DNA from: an uncultured Collinsella sp.
GTDB lineage: Bacteria > Actinomycetota > Coriobacteriia > Coriobacteriales > Coriobacteriaceae
DNA length: 16,767 bases
NCBI GenBank assembly: GCA_900544425.1
Contig: UQUX01000029.1
Coordinates: forward strand, 1-16,767
Direction: 5' to 3'
Shown here: piece after piece, positions 1 through 6,923 of the stretch
Layout of the letters: every line of letters begins with the position of its first letter
Numbering within the stretch: the first letter of the stretch is position 1
Position numbers and translations under genes: made by a program
The notes under the pieces: generated by a model
Seen by the model: only the letters and a program-made list of their open reading frames with translations
What the model was told of the DNA's origin: nothing
The model's database searches: none

Positions 1-417
1 GGCTGCGTCGATCACCAGAAGTACGCCGCGCTGCTCGATTGGTACAAGTCGCCCATCACGTTCGACGAGGCCAATGAGTTTGAGGGCGTGCTCGAGGCTT
101 CACTCGAGCTCCGTAGCGCCGTGACCAAGGCCCTTGAGGATGCCCGCTCCGCCGGTACCTTCACCAAGAGCCAGCAGGTCCGCGTCAAGGCGGTCGTTCC
201 CGCCGAGATGTACGCGCTGCTGACCGGTGATAAGGCCGTCGACTTGGCCGAGTTCTACATCGTTTCCGATGTTGAGCTGACCCAGGGCGAGGAACTCTCC
301 GTTGCCATCGAGGCAGCCGAGGGCGAGTGCTGTGACCGTTGCTGGAACTACCGCACCACCGTCGGCGAGTACAACGGCCACGCACATATCTGCGAGAGGT
401 GTGCGAATGCCCTTTAA
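1..417 (+). CDS. ileS: Isoleucyl-tRNA synthetase, C-terminal part (5' end outside window)
   Basis: The open frame enters from the left edge and ends at TAA 415-417, giving the last 138 residues of a class I aminoacyl-tRNA synthetase that charges tRNA-Ile in the cytoplasm. Visible are part of the anticodon-binding region and, at the extreme C terminus, the IleRS zinc finger: a CxxC followed by W and N (cysteine codons at 331 and 340) and a second CxxC (391 and 400) just before the stop. This FPG/IleRS-type knuckle is typical of bacterial IleRS and separates it from ValRS and LeuRS. A GTG at 88 could be read as a start but lies inside the domain, so the true start is upstream. A strong terminator follows at 488-526, so ileS ends its transcription unit here. 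Confidence 0.93.
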   Translation, partial: GCVDHQKYAALLDWYKSPITFDEANEFEGVLEASLELRSAVTKALEDARSAGTFTKSQQVRVKAVVPAEMYALLTGDKAVDLAEFYIVSDVELTQGEELSVAIEAAEGECCDRCWNYRTTVGEYNGHAHICERCANAL

Positions 418-487
418 GGCACGGTAACTCGGCATTTTAGTTATAGGTAGAATTTGGGCGCCTTCGGCCCATTTGCTCCGCTGAATA

Positions 488-526
488 AAAGCGGCATTCT
501 GTTTTTCGGAATGCCGCTTTCTTTTT
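488..526 (+). terminator. Rho-independent terminator after ileS
   Basis: A perfect 12-bp stem pairs 488-499 (AAAGCGGCATTC) with 509-520 (GAATGCCGCTTT) around a 9-nt loop, followed by five T at 522-526. It separates ileS from lspA. Confidence 0.93.
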
Positions 527-581
527 ATGCTGGTTATTTCGCTTGTGTTGGTGGATATGTCGTGCGCTCTGCATGTGGCAA

Positions 582-596
582 TATAAGATGGATAAT
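582..596 (+). promoter_or_regulatory. Possible -10 region for the lspA unit
   Basis: Because the ileS terminator lies upstream, lspA needs its own promoter. The only A/T-rich candidates before it are TATAAG (582-587) and GATAAT (591-596). Neither has a convincing -35 box at 16-18 bp, so this is a weak call. The rest of 527-639 holds nothing else I recognise. Confidence 0.3.
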
Positions 597-639
597 TGCG
601 TTAAACGGAATTCGATTGTTCTGAGGGCAGGGGATTGAT

Positions 640-1239
640 TTGGGTCGTACTGGGGATATGACGCCGCCTTTGCGTTGGCGGTTGGGTGTTGCTGGTGGGG
701 TGGCGCTGGTTGTGCTGCTTGTTGACCAGCTGACCAAGCTTGCGGTTCGTGCCGTGGGCGACGCTTTGCATGTGACTGTTATCCCCGGTGTGATCGACTT
801 TCTATTTGTCCGCAATATCGGAGCCGCCTTTAGCATGGGCGAGGGTCATGGCGTCGCGTTCGCTGTGTTGGCGCTTGCGGTCATTGTCGCCATTGCCGTG
901 TACTTGCTCCGTGCGCCTCAGCTCGCTCGTCTTGAGGTGGTAGGCATGGCTATGGTTGCGGGTGGCGCCATCGGCAACGCGATCGACCGTCTGGCTTTTG
1001 GCTTTGTGACCGATTTTATTGCCACCACTTTCATCGACTTCCCTGTCTTTAACGTGGCCGATATCGGCATTACCGCGGGCGTCGTGCTCGCACTCATCGG
1101 GTACATGTTCTTGAGTCCCGCTGCTCGCGAGGTCGATGCGACCGCTGAGCTCAACGCCCGTGACGAAGCCCGCGCCAAACGCAAAGCCAAACAGCGTGGG
1201 GAGCGTGCCCGCAAGATTCGCGAAAGGAATGAGCGTTAA
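640..1239 (+). CDS. lspA: Lipoprotein signal peptidase II
   Basis: A 199-residue inner-membrane aspartyl protease that cleaves the signal peptide of diacylglyceryl-prolipoproteins. The family blocks are all present: a first membrane segment with DQLTK (29-33), NIGAAFS (59-65), GNAIDR (112-117) with catalytic Asp116, and FNVAD (137-141) with catalytic Asp141. About four hydrophobic segments are visible. I chose TTG 640 because AGGGG at 629-633 sits 6 nt upstream, whereas the next candidate, ATG 658, has no well-placed ribosome site. The C terminus carries an unusually long, very basic tail (about 163-199, rich in R, K, E) that should be cytoplasmic. The stop TAA shares its last base with the ATG of the next gene, so the two are probably co-translated. 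Confidence 0.95.
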   Translation: MGRTGDMTPPLRWRLGVAGGVALVVLLVDQLTKLAVRAVGDALHVTVIPGVIDFLFVRNIGAAFSMGEGHGVAFAVLALAVIVAIAVYLLRAPQLARLEVVGMAMVAGGAIGNAIDRLAFGFVTDFIATTFIDFPVFNVADIGITAGVVLALIGYMFLSPAAREVDATAELNARDEARAKRKAKQRGERARKIRERNER

Positions 1240-2252
1240 TGGCCGACATCCATATTCTTGTTGCCGACGATTGCTCTGGCCAGCGTCTTGACGCCTATTT
1301 GGGCGCCAACGATGGCTGTCCCACGCGCTCTGCCTGCGCGCATCTGATCGAGGGAGGCGCCGTTGCCGTCAACGGTGAGACTTGTCTCTCTAAAAAGTAC
1401 GCCGTACGCGCCGGCGATCGCATCTCGGTCGACTTGCCCGAGCCGCACGACCCGACCGACGTGATTCCCGAGGCCATTCCCCTCGATATCCGCTACGAGG
1501 ACGACTACCTTATCGTGCTCTCCAAGCAGCGGGGCCTGGTGTGCCATCCCGCCCATGGCCACGAGAGCGGCACCCTTGCGAACGCTCTGGTCTACCACTG
1601 CGGCATCGACCATCTGGGTACCGTACAGGGTGAGGACCGCCCCGGGATCGTGCATCGTTTGGATCGCGATACCTCGGGTCTCATGCTTGCGGCAAAGGAC
1701 GACGACACGCAGCGCGCGCTTCAAAATCTCATTCGCACGCGCACGCTCGATCGTCGCTATATCACGCTTGTCCACGGGCACATCGCCATGGACGAGGGCA
1801 CCATCAATACCGGTATTGCCCGTTCCACGCGCGACCGCGTCAAGATGGCGGTTTCGGACGATCCTTTCGCGCGTCAGGCCATTACGACCTTTAAGGTCCT
1901 TGAGCGCTTTGATTCCACGCGTTTTGATGACGGCTATACGCTCGTCGAGTGCCACCTGTTTACGGGCCGCACACATCAGATTCGCGTGCATATGCGCCAT
2001 ATCAACCATGCCTGCGTGGGCGATCCGCTCTACGGCAAGTGCGATGCACGCGCCGATCAGGGTCTGACCAGGCAATTCCTTCATTCCTGGCGCGTCGCAT
2101 TCGACCATCCCGTGACGGGGGAGCGTATTGAGTGCCGCGATGAGCTGCCGTGGGATCTTGCCGCGGTTCTCGACGACCTGGCTCCTCGCTCACTCGGTCG
2201 TACTGCCGCTGGCGACGAAATCGTTCCGCAGCTCGGTCTTCTCGAAGTCTAG
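1239..2252 (+). CDS. rluD: RluA/RluD-family 23S rRNA pseudouridine synthase
   Basis: A 337-residue enzyme that isomerises uridine to pseudouridine in RNA. Residues about 13-67 form an S4 RNA-binding domain (GQRLDAYL start, VNG turn at 44-46). The catalytic domain has the RluA-family motif HRLDRDTSG (139-147), with Asp142 as the expected nucleophile, and GRTHQIRVHM (243-252). S4 plus RluA-type catalytic domain at about 300-340 residues is the usual RluD layout. The exact target site (RluD versus RluC-type positions) cannot be read from sequence alone, so the symbol is a family-level guess. ATG 1239 overlaps the lspA stop by one base, with AAAGGA at 1223-1228 as ribosome site. The lspA-rluD pairing is a common bacterial arrangement. 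Confidence 0.9.
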   Translation: MADIHILVADDCSGQRLDAYLGANDGCPTRSACAHLIEGGAVAVNGETCLSKKYAVRAGDRISVDLPEPHDPTDVIPEAIPLDIRYEDDYLIVLSKQRGLVCHPAHGHESGTLANALVYHCGIDHLGTVQGEDRPGIVHRLDRDTSGLMLAAKDDDTQRALQNLIRTRTLDRRYITLVHGHIAMDEGTINTGIARSTRDRVKMAVSDDPFARQAITTFKVLERFDSTRFDDGYTLVECHLFTGRTHQIRVHMRHINHACVGDPLYGKCDARADQGLTRQFLHSWRVAFDHPVTGERIECRDELPWDLAAVLDDLAPRSLGRTAAGDEIVPQLGLLEV

Positions 2253-2270
2253 CCAGTATTAGGTGGTTTC

Positions 2271-2300
2271 TTGAACTCGATTAGCCTGCGGTAAGATATA
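2271..2300 (+). promoter_or_regulatory. Candidate sigma-A promoter for the glycosyltransferase gene
   Basis: TTGAAC (2271-2276) lies 18 bp before GATATA (2295-2300) in the 82-bp gap after rluD. This is a fair match to a housekeeping promoter and would give a leader of roughly 28 nt. An alternative -10, TAAGAT (2292-2297), has a shorter 15-bp spacing. Confidence 0.45.
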
Positions 2301-2334
2301 CGGTTGTTTACGTAACGCGTTCTCGGGAGCCTGC

Positions 2335-3630
2335 ATGCTCGCCTTTTTACAAACCAACACACCCATTGTGATCTTCAACCAGATTGTCGTCACGCTGCTC
2401 ACGGTCTGCTTTCTGTACCAGGTGGTCTTCTTTGTCATTGGCGCTCTTCGTGGCGAGGTCGCGCCTCCTAAGGCCAAAAAACTCCATCGCTATGCTTTCT
2501 TTATCGCGGCGCATAATGAGGAGGCCGTGATTGCCAACCTCGTTCGCTCCATCAAGGACCAGGATTATCCGTCCGAGCTTATCGAGGTCTTCGTGGTCGC
2601 CGATGCCTGCACCGACAACACGGCGCAGCTCGCGCGCGAGGCGGGCGCCATCGTTTATGAGCGCAACGACCTGGCCCGCAAGGGTAAGAGCTGGGTCATG
2701 GACTTTGGTTTTGACCGCATCCTTAACGAGTATCCCGACACGTTTGAGGGCTACTTTATTTTCGATGCTGATAACGTCATATCCCGCGATTACGTGTCCA
2801 AGATGAACGATGCCTTTGACCAGGGATTCCATGTGGTCACGAGCTATCGCAACTCCAAGAACTTTGGCAGCTCGTGGATCTCGGCAGCTAATGCTACCTG
2901 GTATTTGCGCGAGGCGCGCTTTCTCAACAACGCGCGCAATATCTGCAAGACTTCTTGCGCTGTCTCGGGTTCGGGCTACCTCATCTCCGCCAGTGTTATC
3001 GAGGGCATGCACGGCTGGCAGTTCCACACGCTGACCGAGGATATTCAGTTCACCACGTTCTGCGCCATTCACGGCATTCGCATTGGCTATGCGCCGGCGG
3101 AGTTCTTTGACGAACAGCCCGTGACGTTCAAGGCATCCTGGAAACAGCGCATGCGCTGGACCAAGGGCTTCTACCAGGTCTTTTTTACCTATGGCAAGCA
3201 TCTTGTCAAATCGACGTTCCGCTACCATCGCTTTGCCGCCTACGACATGTTCATGACGATCGCCCCAGGTATGCTGCTGTCGCTCATCTCGATGCTCGCC
3301 AATGCGACGTTCCTGATCGTGGGTGGACTCTCGCACGGCTTTTTGGCTACCGAAGTCGAGATGCAGGCCTGTGCCGCGTCGCTCATTATGACCTTTGCCA
3401 TGATGTACCAGACCTTCTTTATCCTGGCGCTGCTCACGACTATCTTTGAGTACAAGCATATTCACTGCGCGCAAAAGTGGCGTCTGGTGACTAACCTGTT
3501 TACCTTCCCGATCTTTATGTTCAGCTATATCCCCATCACGGTGGCCGCGCTGTTCCTGAAGGTCGACTGGGTTCCTACCCAGCATGCCGTAAACGTCACC
3601 CTCGACGAGGTCATGCAAGGCGCCAAATAA
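2335..3630 (+). CDS. Membrane-bound family 2 glycosyltransferase
   Basis: A 431-residue protein with an N-terminal membrane segment (about 11-38), a cytoplasmic GT-A domain (about 50-280) and about three C-terminal membrane segments (303-333, 347-372, 386-410). The catalytic landmarks of processive GT2 enzymes are visible: the nucleotide-binding start at 53-62, a VVADACTDN block (87-95), the metal-binding DAD (144-146), TED (234-236) and QRMRW (271-275), the last matching the Q-x-x-R-W signature of BcsA/hyaluronan-synthase-like enzymes. It probably polymerises or transfers sugars from UDP-sugars at the membrane. The polymer and sugar cannot be deduced, and no other polysaccharide genes are nearby. 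ATG 2335 has GGGAG (2325-2329) at 5 nt. It appears to be its own unit, with a candidate promoter before it and a hairpin after it. Confidence 0.88.
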   Translation: MLAFLQTNTPIVIFNQIVVTLLTVCFLYQVVFFVIGALRGEVAPPKAKKLHRYAFFIAAHNEEAVIANLVRSIKDQDYPSELIEVFVVADACTDNTAQLAREAGAIVYERNDLARKGKSWVMDFGFDRILNEYPDTFEGYFIFDADNVISRDYVSKMNDAFDQGFHVVTSYRNSKNFGSSWISAANATWYLREARFLNNARNICKTSCAVSGSGYLISASVIEGMHGWQFHTLTEDIQFTTFCAIHGIRIGYAPAEFFDEQPVTFKASWKQRMRWTKGFYQVFFTYGKHLVKSTFRYHRFAAYDMFMTIAPGMLLSLISMLANATFLIVGGLSHGFLATEVEMQACAASLIMTFAMMYQTFFILALLTTIFEYKHIHCAQKWRLVTNLFTFPIFMFSYIPITVAALFLKVDWVPTQHAVNVTLDEVMQGAK

Positions 3631-3638
3631 CCACCACC

Positions 3639-3680
3639 AAAACCACCGCAAAGGGGACAGGCACCTTTGTGGTGGTTTTT
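3639..3680 (+). terminator. Long stem-loop terminator after the glycosyltransferase gene, possible dispersed repeat
   Basis: A 16-bp stem pairs 3639-3654 with 3664-3679 with a single G-U wobble, and a 9-nt loop (3655-3663). The right arm runs into five T (3676-3680) and the left arm begins AAAA, so it could terminate transcription in both directions. The top of the hairpin reads GGGGACAGGCACCTTT, a sequence I associate with dispersed palindromic repeats in bacterial genomes. That last point is from memory. Confidence 0.82.
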
Positions 3681-3698
3681 GCTTTTGCGATGCAGCTC

Positions 3699-3705
3699 GA
3701 GGAGG
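3699..3705 (+). promoter_or_regulatory. Ribosome binding site fixing the prepilin peptidase start
   Basis: GAGGAGG lies 6 nt before ATG 3712. It rules out an in-frame TTG at 3667, which lies inside the terminator hairpin. Confidence 0.85.
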
Positions 3706-3711
3706 CGTCCG

Positions 3712-4134
3712 ATGGTCTATATCCCGTTTTGGATTTGCATCTTTGCCGGCGTGGCAATTGATGCCCGAGAGCGACGGTTTCCCAATGGGCTTGCCGGCGC
3801 ATGTGCGGTGGCGGCTCTTGCAGGCGTCTGGCTCGACCTCGGTTTGAACACAGCGCTTGACCACGCGGGTCTTGCCGTCATTGTGTATCTTGCTCTCGTG
3901 CTGACTGAGTCCCTCTGGCGTCGTCTTCGCCAAATCCCGGGCATCGGCATGGGGGATGCCAAGGCGCTCTTCGCGCTTTGCACGCTCGACCCTATGGGTG
4001 GCATCGTGGCATTTGCCGTCGCACTCCTGGCTCTGGCCCTTTCCTGCCTCTTCACAAAATCGCGCTCCCTGCCATTGCTCCCGTTTTTAGTGCCGATTTT
4101 TGCCATAATCGAGGTCGTGGGCTGCACTTTGTAA
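3712..4134 (+). CDS. Small type IV prepilin peptidase (A24 family, CpaA/TadV-like)
   Basis: A 140-residue, very hydrophobic protein with about four membrane segments. The two aspartyl-protease sites of A24 peptidases are both present: AIDARERRFPN (15-25) with Asp17 and the typical D-x-x-x-x-x-x-PN spacing, and GIGMGDAK (77-84), matching GxGxGDxK, with Asp82. It lacks the N-terminal methyltransferase domain of PilD and so is of the short CpaA/TadV type, which cleaves prepilin or pseudopilin leader peptides at the membrane. No pilin or Tad/Flp secretion genes occur in the window, so its substrate lies elsewhere. It begins only about 30 nt after the hairpin at 3639-3680. The nearest downstream gene starts 31 nt after its stop. 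Confidence 0.85.
   Translation: MVYIPFWICIFAGVAIDARERRFPNGLAGACAVAALAGVWLDLGLNTALDHAGLAVIVYLALVLTESLWRRLRQIPGIGMGDAKALFALCTLDPMGGIVAFAVALLALALSCLFTKSRSLPLLPFLVPIFAIIEVVGCTL
4101..4109 (+). promoter_or_regulatory. Possible extended -10 promoter for the HD hydrolase gene
   Basis: TGC followed by CATAAT (4104-4109) near the 3' end of the peptidase gene resembles an extended -10 element. There is no good -35 box. It would give a leader of about 50 nt for the gene at 4166. Confidence 0.3.
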
Positions 4135-4153
4135 CCGATTGCGCATCCTTCTT

Positions 4154-4159
4154 AAGGAG
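4154..4159 (+). promoter_or_regulatory. Ribosome binding site fixing the HD hydrolase start
   Basis: AAGGAG lies 6 nt before ATG 4166. It favours that start over an in-frame TTG at 4139 and over the out-of-frame ATG at 4161. Confidence 0.8.
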
Positions 4160-4165
4160 CATGCC

Positions 4166-5413
4166 ATGGAATCTAATCAAGAAACGGCCGTCATTAAGGC
4201 GCGCATGGACCGTATTCCCTCAGCGTTGTCGCCCGAGCTTGTCGAGCGCATTGCCGCCGATCGTGCTTCGGGCTATGTCAACCCGTATCGTTGCAACGAT
4301 GATCAGGTCATTCGTCGTATTGATCGCACTACCGACAAAGGCACGCTTATGCGTCCGGCGTTTATGCGCGATACCGAAAAGATACTTCATCTTCCGGCTT
4401 ACACCCGGTATGCGGGCAAAACGCAGGTCTTTAGCTTTCGTAGCAATGACGATCTGTCACGCCGCGGTTTGCACGTGCAGCTTGTCTCGCGCATTGCGCG
4501 CGATATCGGTCGCGCCCTGGGGCTCAATTGCGATCTGATCGAGGCGATTGGCCTGGGCCACGACTTGGGACACACGCCTTTCGGCCATTCCGGCGAGCGC
4601 TTCCTCAACGATATCTATCACGAGCGTACGGGGCGTTATTTTTTCCATAACGTGCAGTCGGTCCGCGTGCTCGACGCGTTGTATGGCCGCAACGTGTCGC
4701 TCCAGACGCTCGACGGCGTGCTATGCCATAACGGCGAGTACGAGCAGCGTGTGTTTGAGCTCTCGGACATGGGCTCCTTTGACCAGTTTGACCAGACGGT
4801 TGAGGATTGCATTGCCACGGGCTATAGCGCAATTGAGCATCTGCGTCCCATGACGCTCGAGGGCTGCGTCGTTCGCATCTCGGATATTCTTGCCTACGTC
4901 GGTCGTGACCGTCAGGATGCGATCGCGGCGGGCCTGCTTTCGCCCGACGCTTTTGATGATGGCCGGGGCGGTGCCTTCAACAGTTGGATCCTCACGCATG
5001 CCTCTATCGATATCGTTGAGCACAGCTATGGTAAGCCGCGCATCGAGATGAGCGAGGACCTGTTTGAGGAAATTCGCCGAGCCAAGCGCGAGAACTACGA
5101 GAAGATCTATAGCAAGGGCGGTATCGAAGGCGATTCCGAGGCGGAGCTGCGCGAGGCGTTCGTAAAGCTCTACGACCGTTGCCTGCGGGATCTAAACAGT
5201 GGCGACGAGTCCTCTTACATCTTTAAGCACCATATTTCGCGCATTGAGCAGCAGCTTTCCTACTATGATCGCACCTATGCCTGGCAGGACGACAAGGATC
5301 AAGCCGTGGTGGATTATATCGCGAGCATGACGGACGGTTATTTCTGCGAGCTGACGAGCAAGCTGTTCCCTGGTCTGGAGTTTCCGCACCGTACCTATAT
5401 TAACGAACGGTAG
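4166..5413 (+). CDS. dGTPase-like HD-domain triphosphohydrolase
   Basis: A 415-residue cytoplasmic protein of the deoxyguanosinetriphosphate triphosphohydrolase (Dgt-like) family, which hydrolyses dNTPs to deoxynucleosides and triphosphate. The HD metal site can be followed: His103, the His132-Asp133 doublet inside GLGHDLGHTPFGH (129-141), and a distal Asp240 in RISDILAY (237-244). KTQVFS (85-90) corresponds to the conserved KTQV block, and LCHNGE (186-191) matches the usual substrate-pocket HxGE. The region before KTQV differs from the common form: RDTEKILH and YTRYAG stand where DRDRI and RRL are usual, so substrate preference should be left open. It sits between the peptidase and rarA genes. 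Pairing with rarA suggests a nucleotide-pool or replication role, which is inference. Confidence 0.82.
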   Translation: MESNQETAVIKARMDRIPSALSPELVERIAADRASGYVNPYRCNDDQVIRRIDRTTDKGTLMRPAFMRDTEKILHLPAYTRYAGKTQVFSFRSNDDLSRRGLHVQLVSRIARDIGRALGLNCDLIEAIGLGHDLGHTPFGHSGERFLNDIYHERTGRYFFHNVQSVRVLDALYGRNVSLQTLDGVLCHNGEYEQRVFELSDMGSFDQFDQTVEDCIATGYSAIEHLRPMTLEGCVVRISDILAYVGRDRQDAIAAGLLSPDAFDDGRGGAFNSWILTHASIDIVEHSYGKPRIEMSEDLFEEIRRAKRENYEKIYSKGGIEGDSEAELREAFVKLYDRCLRDLNSGDESSYIFKHHISRIEQQLSYYDRTYAWQDDKDQAVVDYIASMTDGYFCELTSKLFPGLEFPHRTYINER

Positions 5414-5418
5414 TTCGT
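5403..5418 (+). repeat. Short perfect inverted repeat across the HD hydrolase stop codon
   Basis: ACGAAC (5403-5408) and GTTCGT (5413-5418) flank GGTA and overlap the TAG stop. No T-tract follows, so it is not a standard terminator. It could be a weak hairpin or an operator for the downstream promoter, or chance. Confidence 0.4.
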
Positions 5419-5428
5419 ATTAATTCGG

Positions 5429-5434
5429 TATACT
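5429..5434 (+). promoter_or_regulatory. Candidate -10 box for rarA
   Basis: TATACT is a five-of-six match to the housekeeping -10 in the 60-bp gap before rarA. No convincing -35 box is seen 16-18 bp upstream. It would place the transcript start near 5441. Confidence 0.4.
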
Positions 5435-5473
5435 GTTAGTGGAAAACGTTTTTGATTGATACACGGGATGGCT

Positions 5474-6823
5474 ATGGACGACCTTTTTTCTGCTTCGACG
5501 CGCGAGCGTTCCTTTCAGAATGCGCCGCTTGCGGTGCGCATGCGCCCCAATTCGCTCGACGAGTACGTGGGCCAGCAAAAGGCCGTCGGTAAGGGTTCAT
5601 GGCTGCGTGCCGCGATCGAGCACGACGTGCTTTCGAGCGTGATTCTGTACGGGCCTGCCGGTACGGGCAAGACGACGCTGGCCCACATTATCGCCAACCA
5701 TACCAAGAGCGAGTTTGTCGAGGTCAGCGCCGTCACGGGTACCGTGAAGGACCTGCGTCGTGTGATTGATGAGGCCAAGACGCGCCTGAATACGTACGAC
5801 CGCCGCACCATTCTATTCATCGATGAGATTCACCGCTTCTCTAAGTCGCAGCAGGATGCCCTGCTGCATGCAGTTGAGAACCGTACCGTCATTATGATTG
5901 GCGCTACGACGGAGAACCCGTACTTCGAGGTCAACTCGGCACTGCTCTCACGTGGTCGCGTCGTGGAGCTTGAGCATCTGAAGGATGAGGATATCGCCAC
6001 GCTTATTGAACGTGCGCTTGAGGCGCCGCAGGGCTTGAACGGTAAGTTCTCGGCCGATGAGGATACGGTCAAGACCATTTGCACGCTGGCAGCGGGTGAC
6101 GCTCGCTCGGCGCTCACGACGCTCGAGCTTGCGAGCGAGATTGCCGTCACGCGTCCCGATACCGAGGGAACGCCAGCGCCCGCGGCGGGGGAGCGCTATC
6201 CCATCACCGTGGATGACGTGAAGATCGCCAACCCGCGTCGCGGCTTTACGTATGACAAAAACGGCGACATGCACTACGACATCATCAGTGCGTTTATTAA
6301 GTCTATGCGCGGTAGCGACCCCGATGCCACGATCTATTGGCTCGCGCGCATGATCGATGCTGGGGAGGATCCTAAGTTTATCGCTCGCCGCATTATGATT
6401 CACGCTTCTGAGGATGTTGGCAACGCCGACCCGCAGGCGCTTTTGGTGGCGCATGCCGCGTTTAAGTCTGCCGAGGTCATTGGCTATCCCGAGTGCCGCA
6501 TTAACCTGGCTCAGGCTGCACTCTATGTGTGCTTGGCGCCAAAATCCAACGCGTGTGAGGCTTCGATCGATGCGGCGCTGGCCGATATCCATTCTAGTGG
6601 GCTTCGCGAGGTGCCGAGTTATCTGCGCGATCGCCATCGCCCGGGCAGCGATGAATACGGTGTGTATAAGTATCCACATGATTATCCCGAAGGCTGGGTC
6701 GATCAGCGCTATTTGCCCGATGGCTTGGAACGCGGTGCATTTTGGCAGCCTGCCGGGCGCGGCTGGGAAGAGTGGCGCGTAGAGCAAAGCGAACGCGACC
6801 GCAGCGGGAATGCACCGAGGTAG
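5474..6823 (+). CDS. rarA: Replication-associated recombination protein A (RarA/MgsA AAA+ ATPase)
   Basis: A 449-residue clamp-loader-like AAA+ ATPase that acts at stalled replication forks. Visible are Walker A GPAGTGKT (60-67), Walker B ILFIDEIH (113-120), sensor 1 IGATTENP (142-149) and an SRG arginine-finger region shortly after. The C-terminal half contains the MgsA-type oligomerisation domain, with the MRGSDPDA, ARRIMIHASEDVG and YPECRINLAQA blocks typical of the family. Start choice is uncertain. ATG 5474 gives the family-like N terminus MDDLF, but ATG 5468 and TTG 5456 are also in frame, and none has a strong ribosome site (only CGGGATGG nearby). Length is normal for RarA. It follows the dGTPase-like gene after 60 bp. 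Confidence 0.93.
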   Translation: MDDLFSASTRERSFQNAPLAVRMRPNSLDEYVGQQKAVGKGSWLRAAIEHDVLSSVILYGPAGTGKTTLAHIIANHTKSEFVEVSAVTGTVKDLRRVIDEAKTRLNTYDRRTILFIDEIHRFSKSQQDALLHAVENRTVIMIGATTENPYFEVNSALLSRGRVVELEHLKDEDIATLIERALEAPQGLNGKFSADEDTVKTICTLAAGDARSALTTLELASEIAVTRPDTEGTPAPAAGERYPITVDDVKIANPRRGFTYDKNGDMHYDIISAFIKSMRGSDPDATIYWLARMIDAGEDPKFIARRIMIHASEDVGNADPQALLVAHAAFKSAEVIGYPECRINLAQAALYVCLAPKSNACEASIDAALADIHSSGLREVPSYLRDRHRPGSDEYGVYKYPHDYPEGWVDQRYLPDGLERGAFWQPAGRGWEEWRVEQSERDRSGNAPR

Positions 6824-6857
6824 CTGCTGATAATTTTGTCCCACGTTGCTGCTCTTG

Positions 6858-6882
6858 GCATGTTCGGTCCCCTTTGGGGTAC
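6858..6882 (+). promoter_or_regulatory. Possible SigB/SigF-type promoter for the stress operon
   Basis: GGGTAC (6877-6882) matches the G-rich -10 element of SigB/SigF-type promoters described in actinobacteria, with a loose GCAT at 6858-6861 15 bp upstream. It would give a leader of about 34 nt to ATG 6924. The -35 match is minimal. A housekeeping alternative, TTGGCA (6855-6860) with TACCAT (6880-6885), has an over-long 19-bp spacing. Confidence 0.3.
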
Positions 6883-6883
6883 C
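6866..6883 (+). repeat. Hairpin-forming inverted repeat upstream of the stress operon
   Basis: GGTCCCC, TTT, GGGG, then T and ACC form a 7-bp stem with one bulged base in the 100-bp gap after rarA. There is no T-tract, so it is a poor terminator. It overlaps the GGGTAC element described separately and could be an operator. Confidence 0.4.
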
Positions 6884-6923
6884 ATGAAAAGCGTCTGTAT
6901 TTCGATTCTTCCGGGAGGCTTGT

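Noticed and set aside
455..471. Small hairpin TGGGC...GCCCA after ileS
   Set aside because: Only a 5-bp stem without a T-tract; the strong terminator at 488-526 explains termination.
1236..2108. Open frame of 290 codons on the minus strand
   Set aside because: Antisense shadow of the pseudouridine synthase gene; no motif or ribosome site.
2347..3933. Open frame of 528 codons on the minus strand
   Set aside because: It is a shadow of the glycosyltransferase gene, crosses the terminator hairpin and has no recognisable motif.
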